Origin: Pirellulaceae bacterium
Lineage (GTDB): Bacteria; Planctomycetota; Planctomycetia; Pirellulales; Pirellulaceae
DNA: 56,773 nucleotides
Reading direction: 5' to 3'
Assembly: GCA_022448315.1 (NCBI GenBank)
Contig: JAKVCA010000036.1
Location: 1 to 56,773 of the forward strand
Shown here: piece by piece, positions 36,608 to 46,135 of the stretch
How positions within the stretch are numbered: position 1 is the stretch's first letter
Layout: each line of letters starts with the position of its first letter
The notes under the pieces: generated by a model
The model's database searches: none
What the model was told of the DNA's origin: nothing
What the model saw: the letters and a program-made list of their open reading frames with translations, nothing else
Made by a program: the position numbers and the translations under genes

Positions 36608-36870
36608 TCGCCCTTTTCCCACCGCCTCTCGCTTCAGACGCTCCCTTTCGAAGCTCCGGAAGTATTCGACGTGGTCATCGCTCGCCCGACTGCGTTCGGC
36701 TCCCAGAAAATGATCCATCGCCGTGAGTCAGGCGATCCACCGGAGTTTCGTCACGCGATTGGCGAATTGCTTAGTGGCAAGAAGGCATACGATGGCTTCA
36801 CGATGGCTTCACGGTGGCACATCGGTTCAGGGTGGGTTTTGTGACGCACTCCATCGGAGTGAATTTCGGC

Positions 36871-37818
36871 TCAAAATTCGATTGCGGAAAGTGTCTTTGA
36901 GCTGGCCTTCATGACGTTGCCGTTTCGGACGTCGAAATCAAAGTCGTTCAAGTCGAACTGACGGCCCGGCAAAATCCAATCAGAGTGCGTGTTGGCATAT
37001 TCCAACAACGCGTCAAGTTTGGAGTCTGGTGTTGCCTCTCCCGAAACTTCCGCACCGGGGGCATGCCCCCAAAGGACGCGTCGGCAGATGTATCGATCCG
37101 CATTGACCAAGTGCAATTCGAACAGCGGTTCTTCGCCGATCTCTGACGTCGGCACCTGTTGAATTCGATAAACACCGAGTTCCGAAGCGTTATCCCGTAG
37201 GTAGTCGGCGAGTTGGGCGCCTTTTTGGACACGGGCATCTGGCCAAGGAGTACCGTGAACCAGTCCCTGCGTCACGGGATCAGGCACTGCTATCTTGATG
37301 TAGTTCCAGGTTTCCTTTTGAGAGAACTCATTTCCTGGAAGCAGGACGCCGTCCACGTCGACCGGTTGGAATCTTGGCGCGCCCTCGTATTGGATCTCGA
37401 CCATCGCAATCGGACGGCGGTACTCCACTTGAACTTGAACGCCTTGAGGCGATTTTCGGACTTCCACCACGTTTCTAACCCATGTCTGGACAGAAAACGC
37501 GTTGTTTACCTGCTCCACAAGTCCGCGGTCGAGCAGTGACTTTCCAGCGAGATCACCCGTACGAAATGCCGATCTGGCGACGTTGGTCTTAACCCAGGTG
37601 GGCTGTTGAGAGACATAAAGGTTATCGGCTGCAAGTTCAAAGCGGGGGTTCTCAACCAATGAGGATTCATTGCGTTCCCATGCTGCCCTGCCACCGACCG
37701 TCAGGGCTACCGCGATGCAAATCGCCCAGAAAGGGCGTTGTGTCAGGATTCGAGTTTTGCGTCCGCTGAGGACTGAACTCCATCTGCCGATCCCCGCTTT
37801 GGTCGCTTTCTTCGCCAT
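36871..37818 (-). CDS. FtsQ/DivIB-like membrane protein with POTRA-type domain
   Basis: Single-pass membrane protein of 315 residues. A short basic cytoplasmic segment is followed by one transmembrane helix (about residues 30-48, FWAICIAVALTVGG). The next region resembles the POTRA and beta domains of FtsQ: LLDRGLVEQVNNAFSVQTWV, then VRKSPQGVQVQVEYRRPIA and FQPVDVDGVLLP, matching the FtsQ pattern of a strand pair before a 'D-DG-V' loop. FtsQ links division proteins in the periplasm of most bacteria. GAGGAG eight bases before ATG 37818 fixes the start although the frame is open to 37941. No division genes flank it. The assignment rests on pattern reading and could be a related septum or wall protein. 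Confidence 0.7.
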   Translation of the reverse strand: MAKKATKAGIGRWSSVLSGRKTRILTQRPFWAICIAVALTVGGRAAWERNESSLVENPRFELAADNLYVSQQPTWVKTNVARSAFRTGDLAGKSLLDRGLVEQVNNAFSVQTWVRNVVEVRKSPQGVQVQVEYRRPIAMVEIQYEGAPRFQPVDVDGVLLPGNEFSQKETWNYIKIAVPDPVTQGLVHGTPWPDARVQKGAQLADYLRDNASELGVYRIQQVPTSEIGEEPLFELHLVNADRYICRRVLWGHAPGAEVSGEATPDSKLDALLEYANTHSDWILPGRQFDLNDFDFDVRNGNVMKASSKTLSAIEF

Positions 37819-38090
37819 CTCGATCACTCCTCGGTACACAACCCTGACATTTGAGCACAGGATTGCCGCTGGACTGGAACGCCACTCGTCGACCATCTTC
37901 GCCATCCTTGGGGGGGGCTCTTTTGGAATTCCACTTTGCACAGCAAATCAGGCGCATTCCTCAAGGCTTCACTGGGTGCTACGATCGTTTTGAGCGTTCA
38001 ACTGAATCTCGCCCTACGCGGCGGTCGGCGGAATCAGGAACACCGTTCCGACGACCGCACCGACGTTTGTTAACGGATAGACGAGGATCG

Positions 38091-38888
38091 ATGACCCAAC
38101 ACCGTACGCACTGGCAACTTCCGCCCGGGATTGAACCGGGGACGTGGGAGTACGCCAATCGCTCCTCGATCGCTGCGGACTATGACGAGTACTTTCGCGG
38201 GCACGGCCTGTTTGCTCTCGATGATGCATGTCTCGAGCGTTGGCTACCCATCCTTCCCACCAATTCCACGGAGGTGGTTGCTGATCTGGGGTGCGGAACA
38301 GGACGCGCGTTGGTTCCTCTCGTGGAGCGGGGGTACCGTGGTCTGGCGGTTGATCTTTCTCCCTGGATGCTTCAAAAGGTGCAGCAAAAATCGTCTGATG
38401 GCGAGATGTTGCCCTTATGTGCCAATCTTGTTGAGCTTGATGGACTCCGCGACGGTTGCGTCGATCACGCCCTCTGTCTTTTCAGTACCCTCGGCATGAT
38501 TAAAGGGAAGGCATGCCGTCAAAAAACTCTGGGACACATAGGGCGAATCCTTAAGCCTCGGGGCTTGTTCTTTCTCCACGTCCACAACGTTTGGTGCAAT
38601 CTTCTTTTTCCGGGTGGAGCCCGCTGGATGCTCGAGACCGTGTGCCGCTCTTTGTTTTCTCGGGAGCTTGAACTCGGCGACAAGTACTATCCTTATCGAG
38701 GCCTTAACAACATGTATTTGCATGTGTTCCGGCGGCGCGAGATTCTAAAGGCCCTGACCCGTGCCGGATTTCGGATTGTCGAAGCAACACCGTTGTCAGG
38801 GGACTTGGGCGGCCCGTTGCCACATCGTTGGTGGTGCGGTTTCCTGAGGGCCAGCGGCTGGTGGATCGTGGCCGAGAGACGACCCTGA
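38091..38888 (+). CDS. Class I SAM-dependent methyltransferase
   Basis: Cytoplasmic enzyme of 265 residues. The SAM-binding motif is VVADLGCGTGRALVPLVERG (about residues 60-80), followed by a second acidic strand end at LAVDLSPWML and the post-motif LFSTLGMIKG. The substrate is not evident; small molecules or lipids are possible. The region after residue 170 (FLHVHNVWCNLLFPGGARWM) resembles methyltransferase type 11/25 proteins. GAGGA just before ATG 38091 marks the start; the frame runs back to 37851 without other support. It is divergent from the FtsQ-like gene and converges on the TPR gene. Confidence 0.88.
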   Translation: MTQHRTHWQLPPGIEPGTWEYANRSSIAADYDEYFRGHGLFALDDACLERWLPILPTNSTEVVADLGCGTGRALVPLVERGYRGLAVDLSPWMLQKVQQKSSDGEMLPLCANLVELDGLRDGCVDHALCLFSTLGMIKGKACRQKTLGHIGRILKPRGLFFLHVHNVWCNLLFPGGARWMLETVCRSLFSRELELGDKYYPYRGLNNMYLHVFRRREILKALTRAGFRIVEATPLSGDLGGPLPHRWWCGFLRASGWWIVAERRP

Positions 38889-38959
38889 GCGAACGTGGAG
38901 CGGAGGGCTCAACTTTCTCGGGCACAAAAACATGGTTGGTAAAGCCCATGCAATCGCCG

Positions 38960-39289
38960 CTAGATGCCGGCCTCTCCGTGGCTCCCCAGATTCGAAAGCA
39001 GTTCCGCCATCTCTCCCGCCGCATGAGATTCGTTTTGGGCCCGGGCGATCTCAATGCCATCCCGCAGGACACGACGAGCTTCGTCAATATGATTCCGCTG
39101 AACCTGCTGTTGGGCGGCCATCAGAAAGGAGGGAACGTAGGGCGGTGTGTCATTCATCAAGCCACCAAAGAGTTCCAAAGCCCTTTCGACGTCACCTTCT
39201 TTGACCAGTTCCATGGCCAGACCGTAACGCAGAAAGGCGTCTTGAGGATCATCGACCAGCATCGCCTCAATTCGCTCTCTCCTTGACAT
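38960..39289 (-). CDS. Small TPR-like helical protein
   Basis: Protein of 109 residues made of about three tetratricopeptide-like helix pairs: DAFLRYGLAMELVKEGDVERA, PSFLMAAQQQVQRNHIDEAR and a last one ending in LLSNLG. TPR units mediate protein contacts; no partner is evident. AGGGGGC upstream of ATG 39289 supports this start over the one at 39307. It converges on the methyltransferase gene with a 71-base gap. Confidence 0.82.
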   Translation of the reverse strand: MSRRERIEAMLVDDPQDAFLRYGLAMELVKEGDVERALELFGGLMNDTPPYVPSFLMAAQQQVQRNHIDEARRVLRDGIEIARAQNESHAAGEMAELLSNLGSHGEAGI

Positions 39290-39661
39290 GAAACGCCCCC
39301 TGCACAATGAGATGTTGTTGAGTCTTCTCCGACGCCAACATTTTAGCGACTGGGTTACCTGATTGTCAGGGGCGAATTTGCAAAGGTCGATGGTGAGAGA
39401 CTTCAGATCGGTGACCGATTCGCGTTCGTCGCGTTGCGTCTCGTGGAGCGGTGTTTAAACTATTCACTCGGCACATCAATGGCCTTAAAGGTCTCGAATC
39501 GGTGTTCGGATTGATGTGCGTCCGGGGCAAAACGGAGGGACGAAGCGAATTGAAATCCGCTTTGGGCACGACCTCCGCAACCATGACTCAAGAGATGATG
39601 TCGTAATCCGTTTGGAACTGCCAAGGCGATTCCAGTGGGTTGAATTGGAGTAGAGGTAACG
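39290..39661. other. Divergent gap between TPR gene and isomerase-like gene
   Basis: This 372-base gap must hold both promoters. I saw no gene, repeat or hairpin worth naming. AGAGGT precedes the isomerase-like start. Confidence 0.45.
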
Positions 39662-41329
39662 ATGACTGCTTACGCCTTTCCTGAAGTGAAAAAAATCAAG
39701 CCAGCGAAGAACAAAGAGGTCCTTCTCGTTGCCAACGGTGACCTTCGTCTTTCGGCCAATCAGAATTGCTGGGCAGCGCAGCAGGAAATGGAGAAGTCGC
39801 TGACTGAGGCGGTGGCTGCATGTGGTTACCAGTTGAAGCGAGCCCACGCTTTTAAAAAACAGGAGGGACACGGATTCATTGGATCTCAGAAGGAGGGCAT
39901 GGATGTTTTCGCCCAACTGGATCCTGACGCACCACTGATTGTCGCCGAAGCGGTATGGCAATACTCCCATCACCTGCTTCATGGACTCATGACGCATCAG
40001 GGGCCGATTTTGACCGTCGCGAATTGGTCAGGAACATGGCCCGGTCTGGTCGGCATGTTGAATCTCAATGGCTCGCTTACCAAAGCGGGCGTCAAGTATT
40101 CAAGCTTGTGGAGTGAAGATTTCGGGCTGCCGAAATTCCAAGAGTCGCTGAAAAAGTGGTTGGAAACTGGACAGGTCCGGCACGCCACGCCCCACGTGCG
40201 TCGACTCTCCAAGGTCAAGGTCTCAAGAAACGAGGCGAAGTTAGGGCAGGCTTTGGCCGACCAATTGAAACGCGAAAAGGCCATTATGGGCGTGTTTGAT
40301 GAAGGCTGCATGGGAATGTTCAATGCCATCATCCCGGATCATCTGCTCAATCCTACCGGAGTATACAAAGAGCGATTGAGTCAATCCGCCCTCTATTATG
40401 AATCGACTCAGGTGACCGCTTCAGAAGCCGACGAAGTGCGGGCTTGGATGGAAAAAAGGGGGATGACGTTTGTCACCGGGAAGACGCACAAGAGGGACCT
40501 CACCGACAAACAGATTCAAACGCAATGCAAAATGTACGTTGCTGCGGTTCGAATCGCGGACGATTTTGGCTGTGCGACAATCGGTATTCAGTACCAACAG
40601 GGTCTGAAAGACTTGATGCCCGCCAGCGACCTCGTGGAAGGAACGCTCAACAACACTTCTCGACCCCCGGTAAAAAGTCGTGATGGCAAACGCTTGCTTT
40701 TTCGTGGGCAACCTGTTCCTCATTTCAATGAAGTGGATGAGTGCGCCGGGCTCGACGGTCTGATGACGTATCGTGTCCATAAGGCGATGGGGCAACCGGT
40801 TGAGAACACATTGCACGATCTTCGTTGGGGGGATAGTGATCCTACGGGAACAACTGACGACTACGTCTGGGTATTTCTGATCAGTGGTTCGGCGCCGCCC
40901 GCCCACTTCAAGGGAGGATGGAAGGGCGCGTCCAGCGAACGACAGCCCGCGATGTACTTTCCCAATGGTGGCGGAACTCTGAAAGGTATCTCGAAACCCG
41001 GAGAGATTGTCTGGTCCCGGATCTTTGTCGAATCCAATCGTTTAAAAATGGATTTGGGGCGAGCCGAAGCGATCGAATTGCCTCCGGAGGAGACCCAGCG
41101 GCGATGGGATGCGACGACGCCCCAGTGGCCCATCATGCACGCGGTAACCTACGGAGTCTCCCGTGATCAAATGATGGCCCGCCACAAAAGCAATCACATT
41201 CAGGTCGCCTACGCGAATTCACCCAAAGAGGCGGATCAGGCACTGATGGCCAAAGCAGCGATGGCGGAAGCCTTGGGGATGGAAGTCAGCATTTGCGGAA
41301 CACGCAAGGGAGGGACGGCCTGGGCGTAA
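39662..41329 (+). CDS. L-fucose isomerase-like protein
   Basis: Cytoplasmic protein of 555 residues with the layout of the L-fucose/L-arabinose isomerase superfamily. Supporting stretches are [58 protein letters not shown], and the C-terminal [20 protein letters not shown] that resembles the end of FucI with its metal-binding His. E. coli FucI has 591 residues. The exact sugar is unknown and some catalytic positions cannot be assigned by eye, so 'isomerase' is a family-level call. AGAGGTAACG precedes the ATG. It converges on an SMP-30-like gene, which may act in the same sugar route. Confidence 0.82.
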   Translation: MTAYAFPEVKKIKPAKNKEVLLVANGDLRLSANQNCWAAQQEMEKSLTEAVAACGYQLKRAHAFKKQEGHGFIGSQKEGMDVFAQLDPDAPLIVAEAVWQYSHHLLHGLMTHQGPILTVANWSGTWPGLVGMLNLNGSLTKAGVKYSSLWSEDFGLPKFQESLKKWLETGQVRHATPHVRRLSKVKVSRNEAKLGQALADQLKREKAIMGVFDEGCMGMFNAIIPDHLLNPTGVYKERLSQSALYYESTQVTASEADEVRAWMEKRGMTFVTGKTHKRDLTDKQIQTQCKMYVAAVRIADDFGCATIGIQYQQGLKDLMPASDLVEGTLNNTSRPPVKSRDGKRLLFRGQPVPHFNEVDECAGLDGLMTYRVHKAMGQPVENTLHDLRWGDSDPTGTTDDYVWVFLISGSAPPAHFKGGWKGASSERQPAMYFPNGGGTLKGISKPGEIVWSRIFVESNRLKMDLGRAEAIELPPEETQRRWDATTPQWPIMHAVTYGVSRDQMMARHKSNHIQVAYANSPKEADQALMAKAAMAEALGMEVSICGTRKGGTAWA

Positions 41330-41385
41330 GACGCGAGGGTGGCTTCATCTCCCTTATGCCGTCGGGTGTCGTTTCCGTACGTGCC

Positions 41386-42342
41386 CTAAAGCTCCCAACG
41401 CGGCTGCTTACCGAGTTCGTCCACATCGATCTCTCCGACGAAAAGGCAACCCGCATTTGGATGCTCAGCCATCTTTTCCTCAGACATGTTTTCGGCGGCC
41501 GTGGTGAGCACCAGCTTGACCTCGCCGCCGATTCTGAGGAGTTGGGGGCAGGTGACTTGTGGTGATCCGGGGATTTCCCAGACGTGTTCAAGTTCCCCCG
41601 TGTTGAGGCAAAATTGTTTGGCGTGGCCCATTTCTGCCGACTCCGGGTTGAACATGGCGATGATGACCGCGTGTTTGCCAGGGACCTCGATCATCCCGTC
41701 AGGAAACGCAAGGTCTTCATTGAGGTCGAGCGACACCGTCGCGTCGGTCAATTCTCCAGTGTCCGTATCCAGCTCGTAACGCACCACTTTTTTCGTGGGC
41801 GTATCAATATCGAGGAGTTCGAAACGATCGCCTCCCAGCGGGTGGGTGACTTTTCCGTTGGAGCATAGTTGGTCGCTTCGGAGCGTGAAAAGTCGGCGGT
41901 CGGAAGCGCGAAGGAAATAGAGGCCAGCCTTGTGTTCCTCGAACGACGTGTCTTTGCAGCCGAAAACGACGCCGTCTCGGAGCAGCACACCGTCATTGAT
42001 GATGGTCCCTTGCGTATGCCCGTCGATATCCTCCGCAAGAACGTCCACCACGCCTTTTCGCAAATCATACAGGACGACCTGCCGTTCAAGTCCGACGACA
42101 AAAATCTGGTCATCGGTTGTCGGGAAGGCGAACCCCGGTCGACCCGGCAGCGGGTGCGATTCGTTTTTTCCCGTCGTCGTGTCGAGCAGGTTCAAGGCTC
42201 CCACCGTGCTCTCCGGTGAAAACTGGATTGAAACCCAGCTCAGTCGATCATTGCCGATCGAATAGGGCCCTTCGGGCAAGAAGCGGAGTTGCTCGTCAGA
42301 TGGGCGATAGAGGACTTCGGCAGTCGAGGTGTTCACGGCCAT
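41386..42342 (-). CDS. SMP-30/gluconolactonase-like propeller protein
   Basis: Cytoplasmic protein of 318 residues (no signal peptide) with the six-bladed propeller pattern of the SMP-30/gluconolactonase/LRE family: an early FLPEGPYSIGNDRLSWVSIQ, the middle INDGVLLRDGVVFGCKDTSF where members carry N-D-G metal-binding residues, and FPDGMIEVPGKHAVIIAMFN. Members open sugar lactones or act as calcium-binding proteins. The reaction here is unknown. AAGGA lies just before the ATG. Its end faces the isomerase-like gene across 56 bases. Confidence 0.85.
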   Translation of the reverse strand: MAVNTSTAEVLYRPSDEQLRFLPEGPYSIGNDRLSWVSIQFSPESTVGALNLLDTTTGKNESHPLPGRPGFAFPTTDDQIFVVGLERQVVLYDLRKGVVDVLAEDIDGHTQGTIINDGVLLRDGVVFGCKDTSFEEHKAGLYFLRASDRRLFTLRSDQLCSNGKVTHPLGGDRFELLDIDTPTKKVVRYELDTDTGELTDATVSLDLNEDLAFPDGMIEVPGKHAVIIAMFNPESAEMGHAKQFCLNTGELEHVWEIPGSPQVTCPQLLRIGGEVKLVLTTAAENMSEEKMAEHPNAGCLFVGEIDVDELGKQPRWEL

Positions 42343-42397
42343 GTTTCCTTACGAATCGGGGCGTTCAGATCGGATGGATTAGGATTCGAATAGAAAT

Positions 42398-42421
42398 AGC
42401 CCAGGCGTTTCCACCTGGGCT
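42398..42421 (-). terminator. Hairpin downstream of the TolC-like gene
   Basis: AGCCCAGG and CCTGGGCT pair perfectly around an eight-base loop. On the minus strand it is followed by ATTTCTATT, a weak T tract. It lies about 95 bases after the TolC-like stop and before the SMP-30-like start. Confidence 0.6.
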
Positions 42422-42513
42422 AACGGATCTCGACGCCAATCGAGAAATTGTTTTTAACGTTTTTTGGTTCAGCCGGGTAGTCGGTGGCCTGTCGGGTGGC
42501 CCGTGGTACGCCT

Positions 42514-44793
42514 CTAGTTTTCCGTTCTCAGGTCATTCGCAGGGGCGTATTCACCCCCCTGCTCTTCCCACGAAGCTTGCTGGACGAGGCGATCGGGTCG
42601 GGGAATGCTGTTTCGCCGCCTCAATGATTTCGGGAAAGGAAGCCGACTGGCCTGATCATCGAGTTCCAACTGCTGTGGCATGGGGATGGGAATTTCTGTT
42701 TCAAGGGGCATGGGTTCAATCAGTTCAAGGGCGGTTCCCGGTTCAACGTCAATCCCTTCCTGCATGAGCAGTCCTTCCGAATCGGTTTCCGGCATGGTCG
42801 TGTGGCTCACAACGCCAGGACGCGTATATCCGCGGTGCAGTGTTCTGGTCGCGGAGCGTCGTCGCGCGGTGTCGGCGGCATCCGAGTAGGCTTTGGCAGG
42901 CCATGGGCCTTCATCGAATTCGACGCCGCAGTATTCGAGCATGGTTCCCTTTCGGCGTTGCAGAAGTGCAATGCTCTTGTTGTATTCACAGAGTGAACGA
43001 TAGTAATCGATCTGTGACTGAGCTTTGCGTCGGCGAGCGTCCAGAACTCGGTCGATGGTCGTCTTGCCTTCTTTCCATCTAGCGTTCTGGATTCGTTCCT
43101 CTTCAGCACTGGCCACCCACCGATTGGCGTGGTCTTGGGCCAACTCATAATTGGTGTCCTTCGCTCGGAAGACCATGGCGAGTTCACGTTGAGCGTCGAG
43201 TTCCATGTCCTCGAGTCGAGCGTGTTCGCGGGCAAGTTTCAGTTGTGCATTACGAACATTGGCCAGTTCGCGTCGGAACCCGACAGGCATGCCAAATTCG
43301 AGTTGCAGGCTGAGTTCGTTGTAGTCAAAGTCTTCGAGTTGGTCGTAAGCCCGGGAGCCCCAGTTCGGGAACTCGGGGGAGGAACTGCTGCCACCTGCCA
43401 GTTTTTGACCCAAGCCGAGGACACGGTAGAGAGCCACCACGTCCATCTGAGGCAAGAGGCCGTTGCGAGCGTAGGCCAAAGCGAGGTCACGCTTTTTGAG
43501 TTCCCAACGTTCTTTGCGAAGTTCGGGACGACGTGTCAGTGCTTCGTCATAGATGTGCCACCAGTCATATTCGACGAGGACGGATGCAGGCTCGTCGACA
43601 GGGCGAACCATGCGTTTGTCGGAGTTGGCCAGTCCCATCAGCCAACGCAGGTTGGTTTCTGCATCCAGCAGGTCAGCGAGAGCCTGATTTTTCGCGGAAC
43701 GAAATGAAAAATACTGTTCTCGGGTCTGAGCTGCCTCGTTGGGCTCACCTTCGCCAGCCTGAAATTTATTATTGACGAGCGACCATGTGGCGAGGGCCGA
43801 GTCTTCGCCTTGCCGGGCGGCTTCGTACGCTCTGTAAGCACAGTGTAGGTCCCAGTAACGGATCTCCACATTACACAACATGTTTTGCAGGATGGCTTCC
43901 AGATCTGCAATTTCCTGGTCTGTTCCGATCCGAGCCATGATCACCGGAGTACGGTTGATCGCTGTCCCGCGTCCACGCAACAGGGGCTGCCGCGCTTCGG
44001 CTTCGACCGAAGCAGTCCACCAATTGTCGAACGCCTGAAATGCAGTGGGGTTACTGAAGAACGACGGGCGATTATTGCTGCTGAACGTATTGAGGTTGCG
44101 AATGGAGAAAGTGGTTCCAGCCGCGGACTTTTTGGAAAGTTGAGAATTGATCGAGATGGAGTCCTCGCGGCGAAGTGCGGGACTGAAATTGTCTGTGAAC
44201 AAACTGGGAACCGTGTTGGTCGGGGCGTCGATACGATCCCATCGTGCGACGGCCGAGAAGTTGGCATCGAACTCGGCGAGCGCCGCCTCAACACCCTGAG
44301 CTGCATCAAGGCCCGTGTTGGTCGTCAGACCTCCAGCGGTGGAGTTGATGCCCCGTCTCGGTCCTTGGTAGGCGAAACCAAGTGAACCCGGTTCACTTTC
44401 GCGGATCGCGACGTTGTAAGTCGTGCCGGCACCTGCCGGATTATTGACCAGTCCGTCAGCGCCCGGGGCAACACGATTTCCCTGCAGGCCAGGTGTGCCG
44501 TAGCCGCGAAGGATTTTGCTATTTTGCAGCGCAATGGTGACGCAATCTTCGAGTGATAGGTCCCAGAACTCGCCGAAATCGGGGTGACGCAAGGTGACCG
44601 GTTGGTGGTTCTCGGTCACCTCTTCAAGCGATTGGGCGTGCACATCGGGATATTCCACCTGTGTTGCACGATCGAGGTATTGGGAGAGATTGCTTCCCTC
44701 GCGAAGATAGATGGGCTGTTGAGGTTGGCAGCCAGCAATGATCAGGGTGACACTGACGATGGACGTCAGCGCCGCAAGGTGGCGTCGATTCAT
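42514..44793 (-). CDS. Large TolC-family outer-membrane lipoprotein
   Basis: Protein of 759 residues. The N terminus carries a lipobox (SVTLIIAGC, Cys at about residue 21), so a lipid-anchored form is expected. TolC-like repeats are seen in two halves, including FDANFSAVARWDRI and the long helices with ARQGEDSALATWSLVNNKFQ and ALADLLDAETNLRWLMGLAN, then LRKERWELKKRDLALAYARN and the second helical set ending in EYCGVEFDEGPWPAKAY. TolC-family channels export drugs, metals or proteins with an inner-membrane pump. At 759 residues it is much longer than the usual 430-500, with extra N-terminal sequence and a Pro-rich C-terminal tail. No pump or adaptor gene is nearby. Alternative starts exist at 44856 and 44871. 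Confidence 0.87.
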   Translation of the reverse strand: MNRRHLAALTSIVSVTLIIAGCQPQQPIYLREGSNLSQYLDRATQVEYPDVHAQSLEEVTENHQPVTLRHPDFGEFWDLSLEDCVTIALQNSKILRGYGTPGLQGNRVAPGADGLVNNPAGAGTTYNVAIRESEPGSLGFAYQGPRRGINSTAGGLTTNTGLDAAQGVEAALAEFDANFSAVARWDRIDAPTNTVPSLFTDNFSPALRREDSISINSQLSKKSAAGTTFSIRNLNTFSSNNRPSFFSNPTAFQAFDNWWTASVEAEARQPLLRGRGTAINRTPVIMARIGTDQEIADLEAILQNMLCNVEIRYWDLHCAYRAYEAARQGEDSALATWSLVNNKFQAGEGEPNEAAQTREQYFSFRSAKNQALADLLDAETNLRWLMGLANSDKRMVRPVDEPASVLVEYDWWHIYDEALTRRPELRKERWELKKRDLALAYARNGLLPQMDVVALYRVLGLGQKLAGGSSSSPEFPNWGSRAYDQLEDFDYNELSLQLEFGMPVGFRRELANVRNAQLKLAREHARLEDMELDAQRELAMVFRAKDTNYELAQDHANRWVASAEEERIQNARWKEGKTTIDRVLDARRRKAQSQIDYYRSLCEYNKSIALLQRRKGTMLEYCGVEFDEGPWPAKAYSDAADTARRRSATRTLHRGYTRPGVVSHTTMPETDSEGLLMQEGIDVEPGTALELIEPMPLETEIPIPMPQQLELDDQASRLPFPKSLRRRNSIPRPDRLVQQASWEEQGGEYAPANDLRTEN

Positions 44794-45192
44794 GGGTTGC
44801 TGATCCAGCAAACAAGTTTGGCGTCGAATCCGCGACAGGAGAGTGACGAAGTGCATGCACTCGAGCGTCAATCTCCTCTCAACAACCCCCCCTGCAATGG
44901 TTCCATCAGCGCATTCCTAGCGGTGTCAGAACCCTCGCTAGGAATCGTTATCGACGCCCCGTCTTACCGACTTTGCATAATCGGAAGAATTCAACTTTCT
45001 GCTAGCGGGGCGTTTGAGTGGCGAAAAATTCCCTGCTTACGCACAACGTGGTCAATGTTTCGGTGAGGCGAATCGCGCGAAATGGGCGGCATTCTCTGCG
45101 TCAGCGGACCGATTTGAGACTTTGGCAACGATTGGAAGATGAATCTACCGAATCATGCTGACGCCATATGGACTCAGCTGGATGAAGTTACG
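44794..45192. other. Gap upstream of the TolC-like gene with two inverted repeats
   Basis: No gene is recognised. ATTCCTAGCG/CGCTAGGAAT (44913-44922 and 44936-44945) is a perfect ten-pair repeat with a 13-base loop. ACGCCCCG/CGGGGCGT (44954-44961 and 45006-45013) forms an eight-pair repeat around a region with its own small CCGA/TCGG stem. They could be a leader structure or operator. Confidence 0.35.
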
Positions 45193-45669
45193 CTAGAGGC
45201 CCATCCCAAGGAAGCCGCCGGAACTGAGCGTCTCGTCTTCGAGTTGTTCCATTCTCTCCCGTGTTCGATCAAGATCGCCTGCTGCGATGTACCGATCAAA
45301 TTCAACCTTCACGGCTCGGTGGACCGTCGTCTCAAACCACCTTAGCGCAGGTTCAGTGAGCCAATCGCACGTCTCACCTACCATGTCGACGTCGAGTTCG
45401 ACGACCTGTGTCTTCATATCCTCAGCGTTGGTCAGGAGGGTCCCTTCGAATCGAAAATCGAGCATGCCCAACGATTCCGAGTTCGTCAGGTGAAACACGC
45501 AGCGGGCGTTATAGAGGTAGTAGGCGTTGTGGCGTCCATATCTCTTGATGGCCGCTTGAATGCGACCTACGAGTTCCTGAAATTTTGGAGAGCCCTCCGT
45601 GGGGCTCGACTCTTGAGGCAGACTCCGAAGAGGAAGGCAATCAAAGGTGATCTTGACGCAACTTTCCAT
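45193..45669 (-). CDS. Unrecognised protein, 158 residues
   Basis: I do not recognise a family. The protein has a mixed strand-helix pattern, no signal peptide or membrane segment, and a C-terminal helix with many charged residues (FDRYIAAGDLDRTRERMEQL) ending in SSGGFLGMGL. The segment YYLYNARCVFHLTNSESLG to LLTNAEDMKTQVVEL looks like a beta-sheet core. The frame is open back to 45762, but ATG 45669 has GGGGATG upstream. The coding pattern is clear and the opposite strand offers nothing better. It is divergent from the aminotransferase gene. Confidence 0.7.
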   Translation of the reverse strand: MESCVKITFDCLPLRSLPQESSPTEGSPKFQELVGRIQAAIKRYGRHNAYYLYNARCVFHLTNSESLGMLDFRFEGTLLTNAEDMKTQVVELDVDMVGETCDWLTEPALRWFETTVHRAVKVEFDRYIAAGDLDRTRERMEQLEDETLSSGGFLGMGL

Positions 45670-46135
45670 GAAAACATCCCCAGGACTTTTTCGATTCGCT
45701 TCGACGATCATCGTAGCCCTCTTTTCACGCGCGTGTCGACCCCACCCCACGTCATTCGCCAACCGTCTCGAGGTCGAAAAGCTTGCGATGCACCGATTTT
45801 AAACAGGGCCCATTTTTCATCTTCCTAGCGCGTTGAACCTGGTGAGGACCGATGAATATGGCGAGTTGCGAGTTTTTCTCCTCGCGTGGTGTGACATTCT
45901 GATTTTCGGTTACGTATTTGCCCCAGTTTTAACCGCTCGAACGACCAGCATCGGTTGACCCGTCATCCGAGTTTCTCCTATGGTACAGCGAGACCCCTGA
46001 GGATCGCTTTACTCGCTTCACCGGGCGAATCAAGAGGCTTTCTGGGGCGGGGCGATCCCGGGCACCCTTATTCAAAAACTTGTCCTCCCATTTGCATGTG
46101 CCGCCGGAATTCGGCAGATCACTACTAGGACTGTC
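45670..46135. other. Divergent region upstream of the aminotransferase
   Basis: This 466-base gap must hold promoters for both flanking genes. Nothing else was recognised; a minus-strand frame that begins inside the aminotransferase gene runs into it but looks like an antisense shadow. Confidence 0.45.
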
